Shown here: piece after piece, positions 43,270 to 51,847 of the stretch
How the letters are laid out: each line of letters opens with the position of its first letter
Numbering within the stretch: position 1 is the first letter of the stretch
Source of the DNA: Hebobacterum sp964559435
GTDB taxonomy: Bacteria > Armatimonadota > Hebobacteria > Hebobacterales > Hebobacteraceae
DNA: 64,000 nt
Reading direction: 5' to 3'
Assembly: GCA_964559435.1 (NCBI GenBank)
Contig: CAZLHI010000006.1
Span: 60,088-124,087 of the forward strand
The notes under the pieces: model-generated
What the model was told of the DNA's origin: nothing
The model's database searches: none
Seen by the model: the letters and a program-made list of their open reading frames with translations, nothing else
Translations under genes and position numbers: made by a program

Positions 43270-45927
43270 TCAGACGGTGCCCTTCAGCCGCACCATCTCA
43301 ATGTTCTGATTGGGGCAGCGGCGGAAGCACAATCCGCATGCCACACACTTCTCTTCGTCCATGGCGAAGCCGTCCGCCGTCTCGGCATTCACGGCGAAGT
43401 TCGAGCATATGCGGGCACACAAGCCGCATCCGGCACCACAGCCGCAGCTCAGGCAGCGCCCCGCCTCTTGGACAGCCTCTTCCTCCGTCATGGTCGAGGT
43501 GCACAGCTCGAAGTCGCGCTTGCGCTCACCAGCGGGCCGCATCGACACCGGCACCCTCAACTCACGCGGTGCACCGCGCTCGCGGGCCAGCACTTGATCG
43601 CGGGAGACCTCTGTCGGCACCGGATCGTGGGTCAGGAATGCGTTCTCTCCCGACAGGAATCGATCGATCGATACGGCCGCTCGGCGCCCCGAGGCCACGG
43701 CCGCAATCACGCTGTCGGTCCCGGTCGCCGCGTCGCCTCCCACGAAGACGCCCTTTGCTGCGGTCTCGCCCGTCTCGGGGTCGCAGGCCAGTGTGCCATT
43801 TGGCGCGACAGGCAGGCCTTCGACCTCCCCGGAAACGACCTGGCCGACGGCGTTGACTATCATATCGCACGGCAGATCGAACTCCGCCTCGGAGACCGCG
43901 TCCGGCCGCCGTCTTCCTGAAGCATCCCGTTCTCCCAGCGTCTGCACGATCATCTGCAGGCCTTTGACTCGATTGCCCTCGGTCACGACTTCGATCGGGC
44001 CGACGAGATACATGACGCGCGCCCCCTCTTCCTCCGCCTCCCAGACCTCCTCCGGGATTGCCGGCATCTCCTCTCTGGTCCTGCGATAGCAGAGGAACAC
44101 CTCGTCAGCCCCCAGCCGGATCGCGGTCCGCGCCGCATCGACCGCCGTATAGCCTCCACCGACAACGGCCACACGCTTGCCGACCGGAGCTGTCCCCTCT
44201 CTGCGAACGGCGCGCAGGAAGTCAACGGCGGACACGACACCTTCCGCGTCCTCGCCGGGCACGTCGAGCCGCCCGCCCGCCTGCGCGCCGAGGCCCAGGA
44301 AGATGGCATCGAAGCCCTGTGACCTCAGGTCCGACAGCGCGAAATCCGCGCCGAGGCGCTTGCTGCACTCTATCCTCACGCCGAGCCGCTCAAGGGCCGT
44401 GATCTCCTTGTCCAGGATCGCCTCGGGCAGCCGAAAGGCGGGGATGCCGTAGCGCAGCATGCCGCCGGCCTTCGGCGCGGCCTCGAACACAGTGACGGCG
44501 TGGCCCGCCCGGGCCAGGTCCCAGGCACAGGCGATCCCGGCCGGACCGGCCCCCACGACGGCCACCTTCTTGCCTGAAGAGGGAAGCCTATCGACCTCGG
44601 GCTTCCAATCCTGCTTCTCGGCGTGCTCCAGCACGAATCGCTTGATGTCTCGAATCCGAATAGGATCATCCATGTCGCCGCGGGTGCAGGCCGCCTCGCA
44701 GGGATGCGCGCAAACGTACCCGCACACGGATTGCAGAGGGTCCCGTGAGGTGATCAGGCGATAGGCCTCCCGGAAGTTCCTCTCGGCCACCTTGCGCACG
44801 TATCCCTGGGCAGGCACCTGGTTCGGGCAAGCGAACTTGCAGGGCGCAGCCAGGCCGGTGTCCTTGATGCGCGCGTGCCCGGGGTAGAGCGTGAGCCTCT
44901 CAGCTGACGTGACCTCGTTGACCAGCAGGTCGCGCATGTCCTCCCACCTGTCGAAGTTCATTTGGTCCAGGTAGCGGAGGACGCCCTCTTTCAGATCCTT
45001 CACGATCTCGTAGCCGTGCACCAGCACGGCCGTGCACACCCCGACCAGATCGGCCCCGAAGAAGGCCATCTCCACCGCGTCCTGCCAGGTCTCGCATCCG
45101 CCGGTGGCCGTGGCGCGGACGCCCGGCCCGTTGCGCTTCCGGATCTCGAAGATGTCGCGCAGTGCCAGCGGCTTGCACCACGGGCCCGACATGCATGTGA
45201 GCGAGACCTGTTCCTGCAGGTGGATGACAGACTGTTTTGGATTCCACATGTCCACCGGCGCAAAGGCGAGGCGGTTCGCGTTCGACCCCACGGCGACTGC
45301 GCCCGCCTTGTAGCAGGCCTGGGAGACCTCGCCCAGCCGGCCACCCTCCGGCGTCAGCTTCACGAAGACAGGGATGGACACGGCCCTGACGGTTGCTTCT
45401 ACCACCTCGCCCACGAGCTCGGGCTGCATCCCCATCGAGGCCCCACTCTCAGGGCCGCCCTCGTGTGCTTCGCCGGTCAGGGCGATGTTGAACGACATGT
45501 TCGGGCAGCCCATGTTGACTTCGAGCACGTCGCATCCCGCCTGCTCGAAGGCGCGCGCCATGTCGACCCATCCTTCGACACCCTTGTCGCCGACGTACGA
45601 GTAGTTCGCCATTATCACGAAGTCGTCGGACACCCGGCGGCGCGACTCCTCCACCAGGGCCACCGCCTGGCCAAGGTCTATTCGCTTCTCAGCGGTGAAC
45701 GCGAACAGCCCGGCCGGGTCGAAGTAGGCGTAGCGCGGCTCTCTGTTGATGTAGGGAGCGGGATCGAAGGTGAGCTTGATCGACGCCCCCGACCAGCCAA
45801 GCTCACACCCCCGCTCGAGCTGGTCGGCGGAATGGGTGGTCGGCCCGGATGCCAGGAAGAACGGGTTCTTGAAAGTGACGCCGGCTACCGTCAGCGATAG
45901 CCGCGGGTCATCATCGCGGCTGGCCAT
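43270..45927 (-). CDS. dihydroorotate/dihydropyrimidine-dehydrogenase-like barrel fused to GltD-like FAD/NADPH unit and 4Fe-4S ferredoxin
   Basis: An 885-residue fusion. Residues about 10-310 are a DHOD/PreA-type FMN barrel (PFFLASGPTTHSADQLER, VNMGCPNMSFNIALTG, FVKLTPEGG). About 330-440 is a Cys-rich Fer4_20 segment (CKFACPNQVPAQGYV, CGYVCAHPCEAACTRG). About 445-770 carries the GltD-like FAD and NADPH sites (VAVVGAGPAGIACAWDLARAG, VAVVGGGYTAVDAARTA, GVFVGGDAATG). The C-terminal 75 residues hold ferredoxin Cys sets (CLSCGCGAGCGLC, CVACGLCFRRCP). It resembles dihydropyrimidine dehydrogenase with the halves in reverse order. The true substrate is unknown; ATG 45927 was chosen by conservation. 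Confidence 0.85.
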   Translation of the reverse strand: MASRDDDPRLSLTVAGVTFKNPFFLASGPTTHSADQLERGCELGWSGASIKLTFDPAPYINREPRYAYFDPAGLFAFTAEKRIDLGQAVALVEESRRRVSDDFVIMANYSYVGDKGVEGWVDMARAFEQAGCDVLEVNMGCPNMSFNIALTGEAHEGGPESGASMGMQPELVGEVVEATVRAVSIPVFVKLTPEGGRLGEVSQACYKAGAVAVGSNANRLAFAPVDMWNPKQSVIHLQEQVSLTCMSGPWCKPLALRDIFEIRKRNGPGVRATATGGCETWQDAVEMAFFGADLVGVCTAVLVHGYEIVKDLKEGVLRYLDQMNFDRWEDMRDLLVNEVTSAERLTLYPGHARIKDTGLAAPCKFACPNQVPAQGYVRKVAERNFREAYRLITSRDPLQSVCGYVCAHPCEAACTRGDMDDPIRIRDIKRFVLEHAEKQDWKPEVDRLPSSGKKVAVVGAGPAGIACAWDLARAGHAVTVFEAAPKAGGMLRYGIPAFRLPEAILDKEITALERLGVRIECSKRLGADFALSDLRSQGFDAIFLGLGAQAGGRLDVPGEDAEGVVSAVDFLRAVRREGTAPVGKRVAVVGGGYTAVDAARTAIRLGADEVFLCYRRTREEMPAIPEEVWEAEEEGARVMYLVGPIEVVTEGNRVKGLQMIVQTLGERDASGRRRPDAVSEAEFDLPCDMIVNAVGQVVSGEVEGLPVAPNGTLACDPETGETAAKGVFVGGDAATGTDSVIAAVASGRRAAVSIDRFLSGENAFLTHDPVPTEVSRDQVLARERGAPRELRVPVSMRPAGERKRDFELCTSTMTEEEAVQEAGRCLSCGCGAGCGLCARICSNFAVNAETADGFAMDEEKCVACGLCFRRCPNQNIEMVRLKGTV

Positions 45928-46241
45928 GTCTGCTGGGTACTCCTCCCATAAGCACAGGAGAGAGCGCGCCCAGGGCTGCGAAAAGGCTGACACGCCGGGC
46001 GCCCTCTTGGCACCTGGCGTCCCCCAGAGGACACCTTATCTCCCACCGAAGTCTTCGACGCCGCGGCCCGCCGCTCCCCCCGTCGCCGCTCCGGTTTTCC
46101 CGTCCCCCGACCGGCATCCTCCGCAGTCCCCTTGTGAGGCCCCTCACGGGCTCTCCGCGTAGCCGAACTGGAGGACAATCCTTTCCCATGGCAGAAGTGT
46201 GACCAGCGCAGAGCTGCTTGCGCTTCTTGGAGGAGGAGGCC
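45928..46241. other. divergent intergenic region, no feature recognised
   Basis: This 314-base gap separates the DHOD-GltD fusion (minus) and the sugar kinase (plus). It is C-rich and holds the RBS GGAGGAGGAGG of the kinase. I see no convincing promoter, hairpin or small gene in it. Confidence 0.5.
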
Positions 46242-47369
46242 ATGAGCGATCTCGGCATCAAGCCAGCGGGAGACGGCTTCGACGCCGTTGCCCTCGGCGA
46301 AGTCATGATGCGAATCGACCCGGGCGACGTGCCTACACGCCGCGCCCGGTTCGCCCGGATCTGGCACGGCGGCGGCGAGACGAATGTCGCAGAAGGACTG
46401 AGTGCTTGCTTTGGCCTGAAGACCGCGGTCGTCACCGCGCTCGTGGACGACGGCATCGGACGGAACATAGAGAACCAGCTCCGTGAGGCCGGAGTCGATA
46501 CGTCTCATATCATCTGGTTCGACACCGGCGGCAAGGGCAAGTTCTCGACCGATGCCAAGGGCACGCTGCACAACGGGATTAACTTCACCTGGAGCGGCAA
46601 AGGCGTTCTGCCCTCGGTTACCGAGTACTACCGCGCGCATACCCCCATCCGCGAACTGAAGCCGGGAGACGTGGACTGGGATGCGGTCTTCGAGGAAGGA
46701 GTTCGGTGGTTCCATACCGGGGGAATCTACACGCTCATCTCCCCGACTTCGTCCGAGCTGGCCCTCGAGGCAATGCAGAAGGCCGGTGAGCACGGAGTCT
46801 TCCGGTCCTTCGACCTGAACTACCGCGCGAAGGTGGAGCCGGACAAGGAGCGGGCGCGGGAGATCAACCGCCGCATCGTGCCGCACTCTGACTTCCTGGT
46901 CGGCAACCAGGGAGACTTCTTCGATGCGCTCGGCTACGAGACGAAGAAGGTGGACCCGAAGGAGGAATTCGAGGTCTGGCTTGCCGCCTATCAGGAGATG
47001 CTCCGTCAGGTCGCGAAGGACTACTCGAACCTCAAGCTGATCGGGACTCAGCTCCGGTCCGCGATCAGCGCGGACAGGATTCACTGGGGCGCGGTGCTGT
47101 ACGAGGTGGCCGAAGACAAGATGCACCTCGCCGTGACCCGAGAGAACATCGAGATTGCCGACCGCACGGGCGGGGGAGATTCCTTTATGTCCGGTGTCGC
47201 GGCCGCGCTGATGAAAGGCCATGACGCTGCGACGGCCGTGCAGTGGGGCGCCGCGCACGGCATCCTGGTGCAGGAGACGCCGGGCGACACGACCATGGTG
47301 ACACAGAAGGAGGTCGAGAAGGAAGTCCAGCGAGCGCTGAAGGGAGGCGGCGTGAGCGCTCTGCGCTAG
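46242..47369 (+). CDS. kdgK: PfkB-family sugar kinase, probably 2-keto-3-deoxygluconate kinase
   Basis: Phosphorylates a keto-sugar acid, most likely 2-keto-3-deoxygluconate. The 375-residue protein begins with a ribokinase-type strand FDAVALGEVMMRIDPG and the substrate loop WHGGGETNVAEGLSACFGL. It ends with the anion-hole/catalytic Asp motif ADRTGGGDSFMSG. ATG 46242 is preceded by repeated GGAGGAGG; ATG 46218 farther upstream is less likely. Immediately downstream (46 bases) lies the KDPG aldolase, which would cleave the kinase product to pyruvate and glyceraldehyde 3-phosphate. Length is slightly above the usual 310-340. Confidence 0.88.
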   Translation: MSDLGIKPAGDGFDAVALGEVMMRIDPGDVPTRRARFARIWHGGGETNVAEGLSACFGLKTAVVTALVDDGIGRNIENQLREAGVDTSHIIWFDTGGKGKFSTDAKGTLHNGINFTWSGKGVLPSVTEYYRAHTPIRELKPGDVDWDAVFEEGVRWFHTGGIYTLISPTSSELALEAMQKAGEHGVFRSFDLNYRAKVEPDKERAREINRRIVPHSDFLVGNQGDFFDALGYETKKVDPKEEFEVWLAAYQEMLRQVAKDYSNLKLIGTQLRSAISADRIHWGAVLYEVAEDKMHLAVTRENIEIADRTGGGDSFMSGVAAALMKGHDAATAVQWGAAHGILVQETPGDTTMVTQKEVEKEVQRALKGGGVSALR

Positions 47370-47414
47370 TTTTCCATCCGTTGCGACGGCTGAATGACTG
47401 GAGGTAGTTGATAG

Positions 47415-48170
47415 ATGGCTCAATATGTAAGAGATCGCGCCCGTGTCGACAAGGCCCTTCGTTCATCCGAAGTCGTTGTGGTGATGAACCGCGACCACGT
47501 GAAGAAGGCCGAGGACCTGGTCACAACCATGTGGGAGGTCTATCAGGCCGGTTATGTCGCCGAATGTACCTTCCGTATCGACGCCGCTCTCATCGAAGAG
47601 GCGATGCAGGGGCTCACGAAGCAGCGCGCTGAAGCGCCCGCCGCGAAGCCCTTCGTGCTCGGCGTCGGCAGTGTCATCAATCCGAAGGAGCTCGAGGCGG
47701 CCATCGAAATGGGCTTCGACATGGTTGTCGCTCCGGCCAACGTGATGGGTGGGTATGGCGAAGGCAAGGAGTTCGTGCGCATCACCCGGGAGGCCGACGT
47801 CTTCTCCGCGCCCGCGATCCTCTCCCCGACCGAGCTCCAGTACTTCATCGAGCGCGATGATGGCTTGGAGCCAGACTGCATCAAGGTGTTCCCTGCGGGA
47901 GTACACGGCCCGAGCGGCATTGGAGCGCTGCTGGCCCCGTATGTTCGCGACCGACACAAGGGGCGTATGCTCATGCCGACCGGCGGCGTCAACTACGAAA
48001 CTGGTCCGCAGTACCAGGAACATATCAGCAAGCGCGGCTGGACACCCGTGCTCGGCATGTCCAGCCCTCTCGCGCTGGTCGGAAAGCGCAAGAAGCCGGG
48101 CGATCTGGACACGATCCGCGAATCCCTGGCCGACTTCAGGGCGAACTTCAAGCCTTATTCGCCGGCCTGA
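47415..48170 (+). CDS. eda: KDPG/KDPGal-type aldolase
   Basis: Cleaves 2-keto-3-deoxy-6-phosphogluconate (or its galactonate isomer) to pyruvate and glyceraldehyde 3-phosphate. The 251-residue TIM barrel has CTFRIDAALIEEAM with the acid region, GVGSVINPKELEAAIEMGFDMVVAP, and IKVFPAGVHGPSGIGAL holding the Schiff-base Lys. MLMPTGGVNYE completes the phosphate site. It is about 40 residues longer than E. coli Eda. GGAGG lies upstream of the ATG. It follows the kinase and precedes an SDR, consistent with a 2-keto-3-deoxygluconate pathway. Confidence 0.88.
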   Translation: MAQYVRDRARVDKALRSSEVVVVMNRDHVKKAEDLVTTMWEVYQAGYVAECTFRIDAALIEEAMQGLTKQRAEAPAAKPFVLGVGSVINPKELEAAIEMGFDMVVAPANVMGGYGEGKEFVRITREADVFSAPAILSPTELQYFIERDDGLEPDCIKVFPAGVHGPSGIGALLAPYVRDRHKGRMLMPTGGVNYETGPQYQEHISKRGWTPVLGMSSPLALVGKRKKPGDLDTIRESLADFRANFKPYSPA

Positions 48171-48201
48171 GCGCGTGCCGTCACGCGTAAGGAACCACGA
48201 C

Positions 48202-49056
48202 ATGGACCAGAAGCAAGACGCGCTGTTCAGCATTTCCGGTAAGGTCGTCGCCATTACCGGTGCGGCCGGGGTGATCTACGGCGCCATCGCCCGGGGGCTG
48301 GCCGCGCGGGGGGCAAAGGTCGCGCTTCTCGATCTGCTCGGCGACAAGGCGCAGAAGGTGGCAGACGAGATCAAGGCGGAGGGAGGCGAGGCGATCGGAG
48401 TGGCGTGCGATGTGCTTGACACCGATAGCATAGCCGCCGCGCTCGATACGATCATCAAGTCCTTCGGCCGCGTCGATGTTCTCATCAACGGTGCAGGTGG
48501 GAACCGCCCGGGCGCGAGCGTACCACGCGACGGCGTGTTCACAGATCTGTCTCTGGAGGAGGTGGACAAGGTCTTCGCCCTCAACTACAAGGGGACGTTC
48601 CTGCCGACGCAGATCTTCTGCAAGCACTTCGCGAAGCAGGGCAAGGGCATCATCGTCAACACCTCCTCGATGTGTTCCTTCGCGCCGCTCACGAATGTAC
48701 CGGGCTACTCCAACGCGAAAGCTGCCGTGACCAATTTCACGCAGTGGCTGGCCGTGCAGGTCGAGGTCGATTACCCGGAGGCGGACATCCGCGTCAACGA
48801 GATCGCGCCGGGCTTCCTCGACACGACGCAGAACCATCGCTTGCTGTTCGAAGAAGACGACAAGACGCTCACTCCCCGCGGCCGCTCGATCATCGCCAAT
48901 ACCCCCCTGGGGCGATTCGGCGATCCTGAAGAGCTGCTCGGGCCGATCGTGCTCCTCATCTCCGATGCGGGCAGCTTCCTGCATGGGATAACGATAGCAG
49001 TGGACGGCGGGTTCGCGATCTACTCCGGGGTCGGTCCGCTGGATGAGAAAAGGTAG
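48202..49056 (+). CDS. UxuB-like short-chain dehydrogenase (fructuronate/mannonate type)
   Basis: A 284-residue SDR. The dinucleotide motif ITGAAGVIYGAIARGLA, the unusual NGAGGNRPGAS, and catalytic YSNAK are visible, as is the C-terminal GITIAVDGGF. This subfamily is known as an SDR-type D-mannonate oxidoreductase that interconverts fructuronate and mannonate in Thermotoga-like uronate clusters. It follows the aldolase by 31 bases with AAGGA 8 bases before ATG 48202, so it completes a kdgK-eda-SDR operon. It would join the product of uxaE to the mannonate branch; the dehydratase is not in the window. Confidence 0.85.
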   Translation: MDQKQDALFSISGKVVAITGAAGVIYGAIARGLAARGAKVALLDLLGDKAQKVADEIKAEGGEAIGVACDVLDTDSIAAALDTIIKSFGRVDVLINGAGGNRPGASVPRDGVFTDLSLEEVDKVFALNYKGTFLPTQIFCKHFAKQGKGIIVNTSSMCSFAPLTNVPGYSNAKAAVTNFTQWLAVQVEVDYPEADIRVNEIAPGFLDTTQNHRLLFEEDDKTLTPRGRSIIANTPLGRFGDPEELLGPIVLLISDAGSFLHGITIAVDGGFAIYSGVGPLDEKR

Positions 49057-49150
49057 CAGCGGCGGACGCCGGACACGCAAACAAGTTCAGGCCGCCACCC
49101 TGCAGGATTGCGCCGGCCCCCGGCGCAATCCCCGCTTCGAGGGGAGAGAT

Positions 49151-51724
49151 ATGAGACACCCCCATGGGGCAAAGACGCGTCGGCGCACGGCACTCGCTCT
49201 CGCCCTGGCCGCGCTTGCGACGGCACTGACTTCACAGGCAGGCGTTGCCGGCGACCTGAAGCTTCGGTTCGAAGGAAAGCAGCTTGCAGGTCTGACCGTT
49301 GACGGGGCCAACCTTCCGAGCAACCGGCCGGGGGGCTTCTACGTTCGGCCTTACCGAGCCGACACCGGCCCGAACATCCTCCGCCCCGGGAGTCTGGCGG
49401 ATCTCGGCGAGACCCTTCCCGCCGGGTTCTCGATAGACCCCCAGGTGACGTGGCGCGGGAGGCCAACTCCGGCGATCAGGCTCCCCGACGAGGAACTCAC
49501 AGACTCCGGAGAGCTCAATCTCTTCGTCGACGACGTCGAGCCCCGCGCGATCTACGTGCTGCGCTTTGCCCACCGCGGAGAGCGCCTCGGCGGCGACTTC
49601 CCGCCGATCATCCACGTCCGGCAGTTCGGGCCCGATGGCGAGTGGGTCGCCCCCCAGCAGAACGTCGAGCTTCTCCACGGCACCTACGACTGGCGCCAGG
49701 AAACCATAGCCATCCCGGCCGTCGAGGGTGCTGAGCGGATGTCGTTCATGCTTCACCATCCCCGCGGGCTCGGGCGCTTCTGGATCGGCGGCCTGTCGGC
49801 CCACCAGGTGCGGGCGATGCCAGAGCTCCCACTGGAGGGCGAGTGGACCGGTGGCGCAAGGCCGCTTTTCGCAGGCACCATGCCCGGGACAGAAGTGTCC
49901 CTGGATGCTGAGTGCGAACTGCGCGAGGAGTCCATCAGGGTACATGCCACGCTTTCTGCGCCGACTCGGTGGGTTCTCCGGCATCCGCAGGCCTTGACCC
50001 TGGGCTTCCGGCTTCCGCTGCGCGCTGTCGGATGGAGATGGAGCGATTCTCTTCGGCGGGAGCGGCCCATCGAGGAAGGCCGTGATTACTCGGGTTACCA
50101 TGTCATAGGGCGAAGACAGTTCCGCCAGGTCTCGAAGTTCCCTCTCGCCGCTGTATCTGGGCCGGACCATGGTGTTGGGCTGATGGTGCCGCTCATTCCG
50201 ACCACCATGAACCGGCTCTACTACGACCGCCACGGGTTCCTCTGCGTGGAGTTCGATCTCGGGCTGGCGGTCCGCAGCTGGGAGCCGCTGCAGAGCGTAG
50301 CAGTCTCGTTCGACATTGCGCTTTTCGATCCGCGCTGGGGCTGGCGGGCGGCGCTCGAGCGATACTACAAACGCTACCCGGAGCACTTCGCCAGTCAGGC
50401 CACGCACGGGGGCTGGTGGATCGGGCCCACCGAGCAGGTTGAGGACCTCGCCGACTTCGGCCTGCAATATGCCGAACTGCACTTCGCCGAACCCGAGCGG
50501 ACGAAGGCGAACAACGAGCAGGGCCTCTACACCTGCTCCTACAGCGAGCCATGGATGTGGCGCATCCGCGTGAGCAAGGAGCGCGATGTCACCCTCGCCC
50601 AGCCGCTGATCCACTACTTCCCGCGGATCCTGGCCGACGCGGATCTGCCGGGAGATGTCATGGACGAGGGCGACTACTGGCCCGCTCCCAGGAACGAGTC
50701 AGTGCGGGCGTTCCTCAACTCTGTTACCGTCGGAGCGAACGGCAAGTACCAAATCAACGCAGTCCGCACCTATGGCGGGGGGACCTTCATTGAGATGAAC
50801 ACCTCGCCTCTGCCCGGCATCTGGAGCCACCGCCTCGGCGGCATGAACCGCGGCCTGCTCTCCTATCGCTACGAAACGCTCGAGGACGTCGCTCGTTGCC
50901 TGCGCGGCCGGGCCACGGTGGATGGCGTGTACTTCGACTCGACCGGCGACTGGTCCGACATCGCGCACGAGAACCACCGGGCCGAGCACTTCCAGTTCGC
51001 CCGCTTCCCGCTGACCTTCAGCTACGCCACCGGCACGCCGATCATCTCGGGCTTGTCTGCGATGGCCGAGTACATGGAGTTCATCCGCGAGAAGGGCTTC
51101 ATCACGATGGCCAACTCCGGGCCCGAATACTGCGCGTACGCGGCCCCCTATCTCGACATGATCGGGGCCGGTGAGAACTTCGGTCCGGAGTTCGCTTCGG
51201 ACGAGAATCTCAGCCACGACCGGTGTATCGCGTTCCAGAAGAGCGTGAGTTTCGGCAACACGGGAATGCTCGACCTCTCGCCGGAGGAAGCCGAGTCGCG
51301 CTTGCGCCTCCTCCTTTTCTACAATGTCTATCCGGGCATCTTCGCGCGAGACCCCGCGGCTATCGAGCGAGTCCGGCCGCTCTATCGCAGATACATGCCG
51401 CTGATGCGAGCCATGGGCCGAGCCGGTTGGCAGCCCGTGCCCTGGGCGACTGTCGATGACCCAGGGGTCTGGGTCGAGCGTTACGGGCCGGGCGCCTCCG
51501 GCGACGTGTACTACGCCCTTCGGAACCCGACGGAGCAGACCCGGACGGTGACGCTGACCGCCGAGTGCGCCGGCCTGGGCTGGGGCGCCGGAGCTCGCGT
51601 CGAGGCCGCGAATGCCCTCTCTGGAGAATCTCTGACCGTGGCGCGGGCTGCCTCAGGGCCAGCAGTCAACCTGGTGGTGCCCCCGCAGGACACCGTTGTG
51701 CTGAGGCTGCAGAAGCTGGATTAG
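49151..51724 (+). CDS. large secreted glycan-active protein of unassigned family
   Basis: An 857-residue protein with an N-terminal twin-basic, hydrophobic export signal (TALALALAALATALTSQAG). A beta-rich region (about 50-340) precedes a TIM-barrel-like part (about 350-760) with VDGVYFDSTGDW, GFITMANSGPEYCAYAAPYLDMIGAGENFGPEFASDENLS and LLFYNVYPGIFA. The C-terminal 90 residues form a beta domain. The Asp in YFDSTGD and the Glu in MIGAGENF are plausible catalytic acids of a retaining glycoside hydrolase, but I cannot name a GH family. GGGGAG precedes ATG 49151. It is on the same strand before nagA, consistent with amino-sugar or glycan breakdown. Confidence 0.65.
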   Translation: MRHPHGAKTRRRTALALALAALATALTSQAGVAGDLKLRFEGKQLAGLTVDGANLPSNRPGGFYVRPYRADTGPNILRPGSLADLGETLPAGFSIDPQVTWRGRPTPAIRLPDEELTDSGELNLFVDDVEPRAIYVLRFAHRGERLGGDFPPIIHVRQFGPDGEWVAPQQNVELLHGTYDWRQETIAIPAVEGAERMSFMLHHPRGLGRFWIGGLSAHQVRAMPELPLEGEWTGGARPLFAGTMPGTEVSLDAECELREESIRVHATLSAPTRWVLRHPQALTLGFRLPLRAVGWRWSDSLRRERPIEEGRDYSGYHVIGRRQFRQVSKFPLAAVSGPDHGVGLMVPLIPTTMNRLYYDRHGFLCVEFDLGLAVRSWEPLQSVAVSFDIALFDPRWGWRAALERYYKRYPEHFASQATHGGWWIGPTEQVEDLADFGLQYAELHFAEPERTKANNEQGLYTCSYSEPWMWRIRVSKERDVTLAQPLIHYFPRILADADLPGDVMDEGDYWPAPRNESVRAFLNSVTVGANGKYQINAVRTYGGGTFIEMNTSPLPGIWSHRLGGMNRGLLSYRYETLEDVARCLRGRATVDGVYFDSTGDWSDIAHENHRAEHFQFARFPLTFSYATGTPIISGLSAMAEYMEFIREKGFITMANSGPEYCAYAAPYLDMIGAGENFGPEFASDENLSHDRCIAFQKSVSFGNTGMLDLSPEEAESRLRLLLFYNVYPGIFARDPAAIERVRPLYRRYMPLMRAMGRAGWQPVPWATVDDPGVWVERYGPGASGDVYYALRNPTEQTRTVTLTAECAGLGWGAGARVEAANALSGESLTVARAASGPAVNLVVPPQDTVVLRLQKLD

Positions 51725-51847
51725 CCAACTCCCGCGCCAGAGCTGGACGTGCCGCACGCCTCGTGCCAGTTGCCCGGCAGGACTGCGAGCGGGCGTCAGC
51801 GAAGGGCCCCTACTCCGCCACCACAAGCTCGCCTTCAGGAGAGGTCC

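Noticed and set aside
42162..43856. A 564-codon plus-strand frame over the hydroxyacid dehydrogenase
   Set aside because: Antisense to a dehydrogenase with intact cofactor and catalytic motifs; ends in Arg/Ser/Pro low-complexity.
49232..50614. A 460-codon minus-strand frame inside the secreted glycan-active gene
   Set aside because: Mirror of codon bias in the real gene, which has a signal peptide and RBS on the other strand.
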